The position numbers and the translations under genes are program-made. This document shows positions 9,475 to 18,484 of a DNA stretch of 64,000 nucleotides, one piece after another (position 1 is the first letter of the stretch; each line of letters opens with the position of its first letter). Source of the DNA: Holdemania massiliensis (GTDB taxonomy: Bacteria > Bacillota_I > Bacilli_A > Erysipelotrichales > Erysipelotrichaceae). Where the stretch lies: positions 1,550,001 to 1,614,000 of the forward strand of contig NZ_JAKNTK010000001.1 in the NCBI RefSeq assembly GCF_022440805.1, written 5' to 3'. The notes beneath the pieces are model-generated. The model had not been told where the DNA came from. It saw nothing but the letters and a program-made list of their open reading frames with translations, and searched no databases.

Positions 9475-10427
9475 GTTTATTTTATAACATGTTTACCATC
9501 ACTCTGATGATCTCAGCTCCGATTATTATCGCGGCGCTGGGCGGACTGTTCAGCGAGCGCAGCGGCGTTGTCAACATCGCCTTAGACGGCATCATGCTTG
9601 TCGGCGCCTTTGTCACCGCGGCGGTTGTCGTCGTGTTGGATCCAAGCGGCGCCAACAGCAAAACGGCGATTCTGATCGGTTTGGCCGCCGGCACGATTGC
9701 CGGGATGGTGTTCTCGTTGCTGCATGCCTATGCGAGCATTGATCTGAATGCTGATCAGACGGTTTCCGGTACCGCTTTGAACTTACTGGCGGCGGGTATC
9801 ACGGTTTATCTCTGCCAGATTTTCTTCAATCAGCAGCGGACGCCGGCCTTTATCCGCGGCATTACACGGATTGACGTACCCGTGCTGAAGGATATACCGG
9901 TGTTGGGCGAAATGTTTTTCAAGCAGGTGCATCCGACGTTCTATCTGACGATTGTCCTGGTGTTTGTAACCTGGTATGTTGTATTTAAAACACCGTTTGG
10001 TCTGCGCATGCGTTCATGCGGAGAATTTCCGCAGGCTTCAGCTTCGATGGGCATCAACGTCCGCAGAATGCGTTACTTTGGGGTTCTGGTTTCCGGGGCG
10101 CTGGCGGGCTTAGCCGGCGGTGTCATGGTTCTAACCCAGGACGTTCAGTTTACCGTTGTTACGGTTCATGGTTTTGGCTTTATCGCAATTGCCGCGCTGA
10201 TCTTCGGCAAGTGGAATCCATTCGGGGTCTTGGGCGCCGGCATGTTCTTCGGCTTCTCCCAGACGCTGGGCTTCTATGCCAAGGATATTCCGTTTTTGGC
10301 GACATTACCGACAGAATTCTTCAGTATGTTCCCATATGTGCTGACGATCATCGCGCTGGTCATTTTTGCCGGCAAGTCGGTGGGGCCGAAGGCATCGGGC
10401 GAAATCTACGATACAGGCAAGCGTTAA
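9471..10427 (+). CDS. Nucleoside ABC importer permease (NupQ-like)
   Basis: Second channel subunit of the importer, 318 residues, hydrophobic throughout. The N-terminal region has the family signature FSERSGVVNIALDGIMLVGA, and GLAGGVMVLTQ with GFGFIAIAALIFGKW form the later pore segments. Together with the preceding permease it makes the heterodimeric pore. The operon ends just after it in a strong terminator. Confidence 0.92.
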   Translation: MSLFYNMFTITLMISAPIIIAALGGLFSERSGVVNIALDGIMLVGAFVTAAVVVVLDPSGANSKTAILIGLAAGTIAGMVFSLLHAYASIDLNADQTVSGTALNLLAAGITVYLCQIFFNQQRTPAFIRGITRIDVPVLKDIPVLGEMFFKQVHPTFYLTIVLVFVTWYVVFKTPFGLRMRSCGEFPQASASMGINVRRMRYFGVLVSGALAGLAGGVMVLTQDVQFTVVTVHGFGFIAIAALIFGKWNPFGVLGAGMFFGFSQTLGFYAKDIPFLATLPTEFFSMFPYVLTIIALVIFAGKSVGPKASGEIYDTGKR

Positions 10428-10431
10428 ACAG

Positions 10432-10468
10432 AATCCGGTTGAAACAATTCAGCCGGATTTTCTTTTCT
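10432..10468 (+). terminator. Intrinsic terminator of the nucleoside transporter operon
   Basis: A 12-base stem AATCCGGTTGAA / TTCAGCCGGATT (one G-U pair) with loop ACAA is followed by a T-rich tract. Confidence 0.88.
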
Positions 10469-10479
10469 CTGTGGGATTC

Positions 10480-10488
10480 TGGTATAAT
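10480..10488 (+). promoter_or_regulatory. Extended -10 promoter of the heparinase-family gene
   Basis: TGG followed by TATAAT (10483-10488) is a perfect extended -10 just after the previous terminator. No convincing -35 is seen. Confidence 0.6.
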
Positions 10489-10542
10489 AAAAATAATGAA
10501 GACGTCCGGATAAGGATTCCGGAAGATAGAAAGAGGAAATTT

Positions 10543-12507
10543 ATGCAGATCGAAGAAATTAGAAAACAATGGCGACAGATCATGGCGGCGAAGGAATTGA
10601 AGCAAGTTTCCGAGCTGCTGCGTCAAAGTCCTGAACGGGATATCTTGATGCAGCGGGGAAAGGAATTGTGCGCGCACACCTTTGTGTTTGACCATCCATG
10701 GGATATGGAACGCTGCCTGACCCCGCATACTCTGGAAATAATGAACTGGAACCAGGTATTCAATGAAGATGAAGAATGGACGTTTATGCTTAACCGCATG
10801 GATTATTGGTCCGTTCTGGCAAAAGCCGCGCTGATCAGTCAGGACACGCGATATCTGGATCAGGCTAAAGATTTCCTGCTGGACTGGATTGCGCAGCATC
10901 CGCATATCGAATACAGCCTGTCAACCCGAACGCTGGATACGGGAATTCGGATCGTCAATATGCTGGAATGTGCGATGCTATTGGAAGTGTCGGAAAAACT
11001 GACCGAAGAAGAGCTGCGGCAGATCCTGGACAGTGTGGATCAGCAGATGACGTATTTAAAAGCCAATTATATTGAAAAATACACGCTGAGCAACTGGGGC
11101 AGCATTCAGACCTGCGGGTTGATCGTCTGCTGCGCTATGATGGGAAAGGATCCGGAAACCGATGAGATTTATCGTTGGGCACTGGATGAGCTGGAAACGC
11201 AGGTGCAGATTCAGATTGGTGAGGATGGGATGCTTTGGGAGCAGTCGACCATGTATCATGTGGAAGTCCTCAACAACCTGCTGCGGGTGTTGGAGTATGC
11301 TCAGTTTTATCCGATACCGCTCTCTTCACAGATCAAGGATAAAGTCCACGCGATGGTGCACGCATTAATGCACATGATGATGCCGGATCATCAAATTGAA
11401 ACGTTTGGCGATTCGGATCGGGTCAATGCTGAGGATGTCATGAATCGGGGTGCTGTTTTATTTGACGATCCACAGCTTCGGGCGATGGGCAACGATGTAG
11501 GCGACAGCGATTTGCTTGTCAACGGCGGAATGCCGGCCTGGCGCAAACTGCAGACGATGCCGAAGCAAACCCCGACCCAGCTGCTGTATGCGGGAGCGGA
11601 CTGCGGCATTGTCGTGCGGCGCAGTGATTTTGGACCGGAAGCGGAATGGATGATGGTGCTTAACGGTGAGCTGGGCAGCGGCCATGGTCATTCGGACAAC
11701 CTGCATTATTCCCTGGTTCATCGCGGCGTCCCATTTGTTATTGATCCAGGTCGTTTTACTTATCGTGAGGATCATCCTGTTCGGGTTGAACTCAAGGGCA
11801 TGAGTGCTCACAATACAGTAGTTTTGGATGATCAGCCGGGCAGCGTTCCGGATTCCAGCTGGACCTATCAAAAATTCCTTCGTCCGCTGGCCACGGTTGT
11901 CCGTGATACGCCGCAGGCATTGTATTGGGAAGGCGGCGTGCTGACACAACAGCCGCAGATGACGCATATTCGCAAGATGATCATGCTGCCGCAGGGCTGC
12001 TGGCTTATCTGCGATGAAATTTTCTGTGCCGGTGAACATAAAGTAGTCAGCCGAATTCAGCTTGATCCGCAGGTTACGGTCATCGGTGAGGGAGCGGACA
12101 GACAGCTGAAGCATGCGAAAGCTCAGCTGCAATATCATCACGAAGGACTGCCGCTTTCCGTACAGACAGGACCGTGCTCGCTGCGCTACAATGAATTGCT
12201 GGATCATTCTGTTCTTGTCAGCCAGGGAATCATGCGGGATCAATTGTTTCAGGATGAATTGTTTTACGGTGAAGATTTCCGGCTGGAACGCGCTGAGGTC
12301 ATTCAGCCGGGACGGGGAAAATGTTCAGTGGAGGAAGTCAGTGCCTGGCGGTTTATCCGAGGAGAAGAGACTTACACATGTGTGATTTTCCATCAGCAGC
12401 TTTATCAGGGAAAGAAAATTCTGTTTTGCGAAGGCTTGCCGCTGCATAACCAGGCGTGTCTGATTATCAGAAAAGGCGATCAGAAAAAATTGATTCGTCT
12501 GAAATGA
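10543..12507 (+). CDS. Heparinase II/III-family protein (polysaccharide lyase-like)
   Basis: The 654-residue protein has an all-helical toroid-like N-terminal half (about 40-340, including TLSNWGSIQTCGLIV) and a C-terminal beta-sandwich. The sandwich opens with the heparinase II/III signature GHGHSDNLHYSLVHRGVPFV near residue 380. This family cleaves acidic glycans such as heparin, alginate or other uronic-acid polymers by beta-elimination. No signal peptide is visible, so it probably acts on oligosaccharides inside the cell. The start is ATG 10543, after AGAGG; the frame extends upstream through the promoter and terminator and so cannot start earlier. No terminator follows; AT-rich foreign-looking DNA begins at once. 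Confidence 0.82.
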   Translation: MQIEEIRKQWRQIMAAKELKQVSELLRQSPERDILMQRGKELCAHTFVFDHPWDMERCLTPHTLEIMNWNQVFNEDEEWTFMLNRMDYWSVLAKAALISQDTRYLDQAKDFLLDWIAQHPHIEYSLSTRTLDTGIRIVNMLECAMLLEVSEKLTEEELRQILDSVDQQMTYLKANYIEKYTLSNWGSIQTCGLIVCCAMMGKDPETDEIYRWALDELETQVQIQIGEDGMLWEQSTMYHVEVLNNLLRVLEYAQFYPIPLSSQIKDKVHAMVHALMHMMMPDHQIETFGDSDRVNAEDVMNRGAVLFDDPQLRAMGNDVGDSDLLVNGGMPAWRKLQTMPKQTPTQLLYAGADCGIVVRRSDFGPEAEWMMVLNGELGSGHGHSDNLHYSLVHRGVPFVIDPGRFTYREDHPVRVELKGMSAHNTVVLDDQPGSVPDSSWTYQKFLRPLATVVRDTPQALYWEGGVLTQQPQMTHIRKMIMLPQGCWLICDEIFCAGEHKVVSRIQLDPQVTVIGEGADRQLKHAKAQLQYHHEGLPLSVQTGPCSLRYNELLDHSVLVSQGIMRDQLFQDELFYGEDFRLERAEVIQPGRGKCSVEEVSAWRFIRGEETYTCVIFHQQLYQGKKILFCEGLPLHNQACLIIRKGDQKKLIRLK

Positions 12508-12608
12508 CAATAAATTAAATGAATAAAGCTAATAATGCAAGAGGTCTAGTTGAAAAAGTAAAAGATAGTGTAAGGAACTGTAGTGAACTTTAATTGTGAG
12601 GGACGAAG

Positions 12609-13202
12609 ATGGATTCAGAAAAAACCTTATCATATTACAATATAAATGCAAAGAAATTTACAGATGGAACAATTAATGTAGATTTTTCAAAAACACAAAA
12701 TAGATTTTTGGAGATGCTCGATAGTAGCGCAGCAATACTAGACTTTGGTTGTGGCTCAGGTCGTGACACGAAGTACTTTCTTGAGAAAGGATACTACGTG
12801 GATGCGATTGATGGATCAGAGGAATTATGTAAGATCGCATCCGTATACACAGGGATTGAAGTAAAGTGCATGCTTTTTCAAGAACTAGATGTGATGGAGA
12901 AGTATGATGCAATTTGGGCCTGTTCTTCTATCTTACATCTGTCACGAATGGAACTTGTAGATGTTATGGGAAAGATGGCAAGGGCTATAAAATTAAATGG
13001 ACTAATCTATACATCATTTAAATACGGAACTTTCGAAGGTGAACGAAATGGTCGTTATTTTATCGATATGAATGAGGACGGTATTGAAGCTTTGATAAAA
13101 GAGGTACCAGAAATTGAAATAGTAGAAATATGGATTACATCAGATGTACGTCCTAAACGAGGCGAGGAAAAATGGTTAAATCTCTTTCTGCGAAAGAAAT
13201 AG
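12609..13202 (+). CDS. Class I SAM-dependent methyltransferase (TehB/small-molecule type)
   Basis: The 197-residue protein has a Rossmann-fold methyltransferase motif I, ILDFGCGSGRDTKYFLEKG, at residues 43-61, and the acidic loop VDAIDGSEELCK. The motif IV region reads WACSSILHLSR, as in small-molecule or protein methyltransferases. It has neither the N/DPPY motif nor a target-recognition domain, so it is not an obvious DNA-modifying enzyme. GAGGGA precedes the ATG. It overlaps the next gene by 31 bases and shares its AT-rich composition, unlike both flanks. The two genes therefore look like one transferred cassette. Substrate unknown. Confidence 0.82.
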   Translation: MDSEKTLSYYNINAKKFTDGTINVDFSKTQNRFLEMLDSSAAILDFGCGSGRDTKYFLEKGYYVDAIDGSEELCKIASVYTGIEVKCMLFQELDVMEKYDAIWACSSILHLSRMELVDVMGKMARAIKLNGLIYTSFKYGTFEGERNGRYFIDMNEDGIEALIKEVPEIEIVEIWITSDVRPKRGEEKWLNLFLRKK

Positions 13203-15646
13203 TTGAATATCCGAATGGTGGTAAAAGTTATTTTTACGTTATAGATAGGAATGCAATTATAGTAGATGAAGGAATATGTAATTGTAAAAAGGAAGAGGAT
13301 ATCTTTTCTTATAGTTTGATTACAGATAAGCAGAATTCCTATATGTATAATTATGAAAAAGTATTTCGATTTCTGGCAGAAGATATAGAAATTATTGAAG
13401 AAACCTTACGTAATGCCAGAGAATATTCGGATATAAAATTTGTTGTGCGTACGGCGAATCGAGAAGAAAATGCAGATACGTCACCGCTGGAATTCTTGTT
13501 TGAGAAAAACTTTGCAAATGTGTATGGAATTAATGCGCTGAAATATTTGTGGAAGGAATATGGAATAGTTGATACTAATGGGCATAACTATTTCCTGGAT
13601 TATTATGTTCGATTGAATAATGACGGAATTGCTGTTGAGGAAAACGGTATAACTTATCATCATCCACAGATCATCGGTAAAGAGAAGTATCGAAATCAGT
13701 TGAAAAAGCAAAATTCATGCGCTCAATGGGGTATTAAGTTATATCGATTCTCTACGGAAGATTGCCAGTTTGAAAGCCGAATAGAAGATGATATTCGGAT
13801 GTTTTTTGGAGAGGATGTCACTAGATTTCAAGAAAATGGCTTATTGGTAGAACGAAAGGTGGAATTGTATGACCACCAGGTAGATACTTTGCATGAGATG
13901 GCAAGAAAGAGAAAGGAAGGAATAAATACCTTTTTAATTGTCTTCCCTACAGCTAGTGGAAAATCCAAAATTGTGGAAGAAGATATACGAGTTTTTGCTG
14001 AGGAAAGGCAGAATTTTAAAGCACTCATTCTTGCGCCAAACACAAACATTGTGAAGGATTGGCATAAAAGAATAGAAATTTCGTTGAGTGAATTTAAGGA
14101 TAAGATTGAAGTAAATACCTTTGCATACATAGTACGGAACTATGCACAAATATCACCAGTGGAGTATTCATACATAGTGATTGATGAGGCCCATCATGCA
14201 GTAGCACCGGTCCTAAAACGTGTAATTCAATATTTTACACCTAAATTTATGGTAGGACTTACAGCAACAGACCAGAGACCGGACAAAAAGAAATTAGAAA
14301 GTGTTTTTGGAAATTATAAGACAGGTTTATCTTTAATTCAGGCTATGGAGGAGGGTATTGTTGCACAAGCAAATGTGTATCGAATCGAGACAAATATTGA
14401 TTTGAGTCACGTTCGTTTTAATGGAAAAGATTATATTAATGCAGACTTAGAGAAAAATATACGTGTCACTTCAAGAAACGAGCTGATCATAAATGTATTG
14501 CAAGAGTACTTCTGTGAAGGTGAAGCGGCAAATCGACAAGGCATTATTTTCTGTGTTAGTATGAAGCATACTTTAGAAATGGAAAAGCTTTTAAATGCGT
14601 CAGGTATTAGTGCTAATTCATATAACGGAAAGACGAAGAACGCAGATAAGATAATGGCAGACTTTAAGGCGAAGAAAATCCGTTTTTTGTGTGTATGCAA
14701 TATGATTTCGGAAGGTTGGGATTATCCGGAATTGGGTATTTTGGTCATGGCAAGACCGACACTGTCTAAGGTACTTTATTTGCAACAGATCGGTAGAGGA
14801 CTTCGCAAGACGGATTCAAAGAAAAATGTATATATAATCGATGTGGTGGATGAGTATGGCGCAATAGCGCGTCCATGTTCGATGCATAGTATTTTTCAAA
14901 ATGCTTTGTATGTTCCGTTTGGTAATATTATATGCAGAAATTATTCACAAGGCGATATGATAGAGATCGACGGTCTTACTGAACGTATAGAGCGTATAGT
15001 AGAACTTGATATTACAAATTACGAAGATAAGTATGGTAGTTATTTCAGTCAGGAACAGCTGGCAAGAGAATTTTATGTGAGTACAGGAACGATTACAAGC
15101 TGGATAAAAAAGGGTAAGATTATGCCAACGGTTACATATCCTTTTGGAAGCAAACAAGTTTACTTGTTTAGTCCAGAGGATGTAGAAAACATAAGGCAGG
15201 AGCTAGAGATTCCGGAACATACAGAAGAAACGATTAAGAAAGATTTCTTTGATTTTTTGAAAGAGAGAGACTATTCGCTTTCTTATAAAATGCCATTTTT
15301 ACTTTCTTTTTTAAAGAACATGAATTCCATTGGGGATGCAAATATTGAAGCGGTGTTAGATGACTATATTGCATTTTATAATAATAGAATTGCGAATGGC
15401 TTGATCGTTGATAAACCATCCTGTCCCTATAACGCAGAGACGTTAAAAAATAAAAAAATGATTAAAGCAAATATGCTGGCCAATCCATTTGAAAAGTTTG
15501 AGAGAAAAAGATTTTTATATCATTCAAAGGATTTGGGAGTAATATCTATGAATCATGCGCTTTTTGCTAAATTGGAAGAATGGGAATTTCAGAGAATAAG
15601 AGAACAGATGCTGGAAGATATCCAGAATTACTATAAGAAAATTTGA
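13172..15646 (+). CDS. Nuclease-SF2 helicase-HTH fusion (candidate defence protein)
   Basis: The 824-residue protein has several parts. Residues about 105-205 look like a Vsr/DUF559-type PD-(D/E)XK nuclease, with FLDYY (Asp143), VEENG followed by HH (Glu156-His164), and a basic QLKKQ helix then WGIKLYRF. Residues 235-560 form a superfamily 2 helicase with FPTASGKS (258-265), DEAH (338-341), GLTATD (362-367) and QQIGRGLRK (538-546). Residues 623-655 form a MerR-like helix-turn-helix (VSTGTITSWIKKGKI). A helical tail of about 135 residues completes it. It starts at ATG 13172 inside the methyltransferase gene, with a GAGG site 7 bases upstream. HsdR-like architecture suggests DNA restriction or antiphage defence; that role is inference. 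Confidence 0.85.
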   Translation: MVKSLSAKEIVEYPNGGKSYFYVIDRNAIIVDEGICNCKKEEDIFSYSLITDKQNSYMYNYEKVFRFLAEDIEIIEETLRNAREYSDIKFVVRTANREENADTSPLEFLFEKNFANVYGINALKYLWKEYGIVDTNGHNYFLDYYVRLNNDGIAVEENGITYHHPQIIGKEKYRNQLKKQNSCAQWGIKLYRFSTEDCQFESRIEDDIRMFFGEDVTRFQENGLLVERKVELYDHQVDTLHEMARKRKEGINTFLIVFPTASGKSKIVEEDIRVFAEERQNFKALILAPNTNIVKDWHKRIEISLSEFKDKIEVNTFAYIVRNYAQISPVEYSYIVIDEAHHAVAPVLKRVIQYFTPKFMVGLTATDQRPDKKKLESVFGNYKTGLSLIQAMEEGIVAQANVYRIETNIDLSHVRFNGKDYINADLEKNIRVTSRNELIINVLQEYFCEGEAANRQGIIFCVSMKHTLEMEKLLNASGISANSYNGKTKNADKIMADFKAKKIRFLCVCNMISEGWDYPELGILVMARPTLSKVLYLQQIGRGLRKTDSKKNVYIIDVVDEYGAIARPCSMHSIFQNALYVPFGNIICRNYSQGDMIEIDGLTERIERIVELDITNYEDKYGSYFSQEQLAREFYVSTGTITSWIKKGKIMPTVTYPFGSKQVYLFSPEDVENIRQELEIPEHTEETIKKDFFDFLKERDYSLSYKMPFLLSFLKNMNSIGDANIEAVLDDYIAFYNNRIANGLIVDKPSCPYNAETLKNKKMIKANMLANPFEKFERKRFLYHSKDLGVISMNHALFAKLEEWEFQRIREQMLEDIQNYYKKI

Positions 15647-15724
15647 TTTAGGTGTAATATGCTTGTTGAACTCATCTGATGTAAAGTGTGATTGATAAAA
15701 GTGTTAGAGTGACTAATAGGTTAA

Positions 15725-15856
15725 AGGAAAATAACCTTTATTTTAAAGATCTTGGATGAGAAAAAAATAGAAGATGATATTTATAGCAAAGGAATTCGTG
15801 AGCTAATTAGAATCACCTTAGAAATAAAAAAAGTATATTTCTTGGAAACTTCCTAA
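15725..15856 (+). pseudogene. Possible degraded coding remnant in AT-rich spacer
   Basis: An open stretch of 43 codons without an ATG, running from a stop at 15722 to a TAA at 15854, has a protein-like composition (KKIEDDIYSKGIRELIRI). It has no ribosome site and no recognisable relative. It may be the tail of a gene broken when the island arrived or decayed. The rest of the 460-base spacer (15647-16107) is very AT-rich and shows no other feature. Confidence 0.2.
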
Positions 15857-16107
15857 AACTTACATTAAACAGAATACTCATAGAAAATATTGTATAAGTA
15901 TTAACAGTTCAAATATTGAGCCCATGATAGGACTTTGTATTGACAATCAGAAAAGATACACTCGAGGATGGATTGTTTAAAGGAATATAATTTAAGAAGT
16001 AATTAAATAAGAAAAGAATTGGAACACATGTTAGTAAAATTTAATAAGGAAACAGTAAACTCTAGTCCTAAATCTTACAATATGAGAAACTTTATAGATT
16101 TCTGAGT

Positions 16108-16134
16108 AAAAAAAAGAGAACGCAGAGGTTCTCT
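16108..16134 (-). terminator. Intrinsic terminator of the pncA-pncB operon
   Basis: Read on the minus strand, AGAGAAC and GTTCTCT arms with a 6-base loop run into eight T. It also marks the right-hand border of the AT-rich island. Confidence 0.85.
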
Positions 16135-16147
16135 TGGATCGCAGCAT

Positions 16148-17590
16148 TTAGATTTTAACTGTGTTCTTCTCGATCAATTCCTGTTTCAAATCATAGAGCT
16201 TTTGAGAATAGTCGACATAATAACGGTGCGGATAACGCAGCCGTTTGACTTCTTCCCATAACGTGTCCATCTGCTGCATGCAGTAGTTTTTGACTTCTTC
16301 CGTTGTCGGCACCGCATAAACAAGCTGACCGTGATCGAAAATCTGTTCCTGCAGCTCCCGCATTTCATAATCCTTGATGCGTTTCTGTTTCCAAGGCGCC
16401 TGCGGATCAAACAATAGATATTCATCCTCAGGGATCACTTCATCCCGCAGCGCTAAGACATCGGCAATCGCCTGATGATTTTCCTTGTCGTAGAAACGAA
16501 TGATTTTCTTAAAGCCCGGATTCGTCAGTTTTTCAACGTTGCCGCTGATCTTGATCTTGGGAATGATCTGCCCATCTTTTTCATGAGCGACCACTTTGTA
16601 GACACCGCCGAGAACCGGCGTTGACTTGGCGGTAATCATGTTTTCACCGACACCAAAGGTATCAATCTTAGCATCCTGCATGATCAGATCATCAATCAAA
16701 AATTCATCCAGCGAATTGGATACGACAATCTTACAGTCTGTCAGTCCCGCGGCGTCCAGCATTTTCCGTGCTTTTTTGGAGAGATAAGCCAAATCACCGC
16801 TGTCAATCCGAATTCCTTTCAGCCGATGACCGTTGGGAATCAATTCCTCTTGGGCAACTTTGATCGCATTGGGAATGCCTGAATGCAGCGTATCGTAGGT
16901 ATCTACCAGCAAGATGCAGTTATCCGGAGAAACGCGGGCATAACTCCGGAAAGCCTCCAGTTCACTGTCATGCAGTTGGACATAGCTGTGGGCAATTGTT
17001 CCGCTGACCGGTACGGCATATTTCTGACCGGCGATCGTGCAGGCGGAACCCGCACAGCCTGCAATGTAGGCTCCGCGTGCGCCTTCGGTTGCGGCGTCAA
17101 AGCCGTGCGCCCGGCGTGAACCAAATTCCAGGACAGCCCGGCCTTTGCTGGCACGGACAATCCGATACGCTTTGGTTGTCGTTAAGGTCGGATAATTGAT
17201 GCACAAAAGCAGAATTGTTTCCAGAATCTGTGCTTGGATCAATGTGCCGCGAATTGTAACTAGCGGTTCATTGGCAAAGACCGGCGTTCCTTCAGGAATA
17301 GCCCATACGTCTACGTCCATCGTCATATTTTTCAGGTACGTTAAGAAATCTTCATCAAAATAACCCGTCTGCCGCAGATAATCGATCTGAGCGTCGGTGT
17401 AATGGAAATGCTGCACAAATTCAATGAACCGATGCAGGCCGTTTAAAATCAAAAATCCGCCACCATCCGGAATTTTTCGGACGAACATATCAAAATAAGC
17501 GATTTCTTCATGTTTGTTTTCTTTAAAATAAGCATAAGCCATCGTATATTCATAAAAATCAGTCAGCAGCATTAAATCTTCTGGTTGCAT
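16148..17590 (-). CDS. pncB: Nicotinate phosphoribosyltransferase
   Basis: Converts nicotinate and PRPP to nicotinate mononucleotide, the entry step of the Preiss-Handler route to NAD. The 480-residue protein begins with the family start LLTDFYEYTMAYAYF. It contains the core block EFGSRRAHGFDAATEGARGA near residue 155 and the PRPP-binding segment GIRIDSGDLAYLSKKAR near 260. Length is normal. It follows the nicotinamidase gene with only three bases between them, so nicotinate released by that enzyme would feed directly into it. Cytoplasmic. Confidence 0.95.
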   Translation of the reverse strand: MQPEDLMLLTDFYEYTMAYAYFKENKHEEIAYFDMFVRKIPDGGGFLILNGLHRFIEFVQHFHYTDAQIDYLRQTGYFDEDFLTYLKNMTMDVDVWAIPEGTPVFANEPLVTIRGTLIQAQILETILLLCINYPTLTTTKAYRIVRASKGRAVLEFGSRRAHGFDAATEGARGAYIAGCAGSACTIAGQKYAVPVSGTIAHSYVQLHDSELEAFRSYARVSPDNCILLVDTYDTLHSGIPNAIKVAQEELIPNGHRLKGIRIDSGDLAYLSKKARKMLDAAGLTDCKIVVSNSLDEFLIDDLIMQDAKIDTFGVGENMITAKSTPVLGGVYKVVAHEKDGQIIPKIKISGNVEKLTNPGFKKIIRFYDKENHQAIADVLALRDEVIPEDEYLLFDPQAPWKQKRIKDYEMRELQEQIFDHGQLVYAVPTTEEVKNYCMQQMDTLWEEVKRLRYPHRYYVDYSQKLYDLKQELIEKNTVKI

Positions 17591-17593
17591 TGG

Positions 17594-18199
17594 TTATTCC
17601 TCCTCGCTGAACTCATCCAGTATGTGAATCCCGGCATTGGCCATCAGTTTCAATGCCCAATGACCATAATCCTTTGCGCTGTGACCTGGAGCATCAAAGG
17701 TCGCAACCTGATTTTTAGGGACAAGGACTTCAATGCCAAGATTATTCTGGTTAATATATCCTTTTAACGATAAGGCAAACTGCAGGACGCAGATATCCGT
17801 GCAGCAGCCGACAATCATGACTGAACGCAAATTCGTCATCTGCTGGAACACTTCCAGAAAATCTGGCTGAACAAATCCGTTGGTCGAATTTTTATCCAAA
17901 ATGATAAATTGATCAGCAAAAGGCTTCAGCTCATCAATCAGTTCACTTTCTTCGCTGTTTTTTAAACAATGCGGCGGAAAGCTGGAAAATTCCTTGGCGT
18001 CTTCATTGTGACAGTCACGGAAAGCGAGGACGGGGAAATTCCAGTTTAAATAGTTTTTTACCGTGTCCAGCACGGCCGGGGTGATCTGATCAATTTTGGA
18101 ATCCGCTAAGGCTCCGGTATGGATAAAGCCGTTGATCATGTCGACGACGACCAATAAGGACTGGTCGTCTTTTTCTTTGAGAAAAAGTTCTGTTTTCAT
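17594..18199 (-). CDS. pncA: Nicotinamidase (isochorismatase family)
   Basis: Hydrolyses nicotinamide to nicotinate and ammonia. The 201-residue isochorismatase-fold protein shows the expected Asp-Lys-Cys triad: Asp20 in VVVDMINGF, Lys103 in ILDKNSTNGF and Cys133 in GCCTDICV. Metal ligands are likely within DCH near residue 62. The start is ATG 18199, preceded by AAAGAG; the open frame continues upstream, but through promoter-like DNA. It leads a two-gene NAD-salvage operon with pncB. Other isochorismatase hydrolases are possible in principle, but the partner gene makes nicotinamidase much the best call. Confidence 0.9.
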   Translation of the reverse strand: MKTELFLKEKDDQSLLVVVDMINGFIHTGALADSKIDQITPAVLDTVKNYLNWNFPVLAFRDCHNEDAKEFSSFPPHCLKNSEESELIDELKPFADQFIILDKNSTNGFVQPDFLEVFQQMTNLRSVMIVGCCTDICVLQFALSLKGYINQNNLGIEVLVPKNQVATFDAPGHSAKDYGHWALKLMANAGIHILDEFSEEE

Positions 18200-18251
18200 C
18201 TCTTTGGCCTCTTTTCTTCTTTGCTTATTGTTTATCATAACAAAATTTTCA

Positions 18252-18272
18252 AACGATGAAAATGAAATCGTT
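18252..18272 (-). promoter_or_regulatory. Inverted repeat upstream of pncA
   Basis: Arms AACGAT and ATCGTT separated by 9 bases lie about 53 bases upstream of the pncA start, near a TATGAT -10-like box on the minus strand. This could be an operator for NAD-responsive control, but it does not match a repressor site I know. Confidence 0.25.
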
Positions 18273-18484
18273 GGATTTTGACGGGTTTTTTCAGTTTGCG
18301 GCAAAATTGTTATTCCAATGATCAGTTTCTCTGATTTGATTATAGGCTAAGGTTATGAAAAAAACGGATGGTAAAAAGCGGCGGCGGAGCTTTGTGAACA
18401 GATTTGCAAAATCGACGTCAGGAAAGATTTTCTGTTTTTTGCCGGGAAAGTGGGATATACTAGGTAACAAAGGAGGAACGTTTG

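Noticed and set aside
12609..13202. Methyltransferase as the modification subunit of a restriction system
   Set aside because: No N/DPPY catalytic motif and no target-recognition domain; it is too small and reads like a small-molecule methyltransferase.
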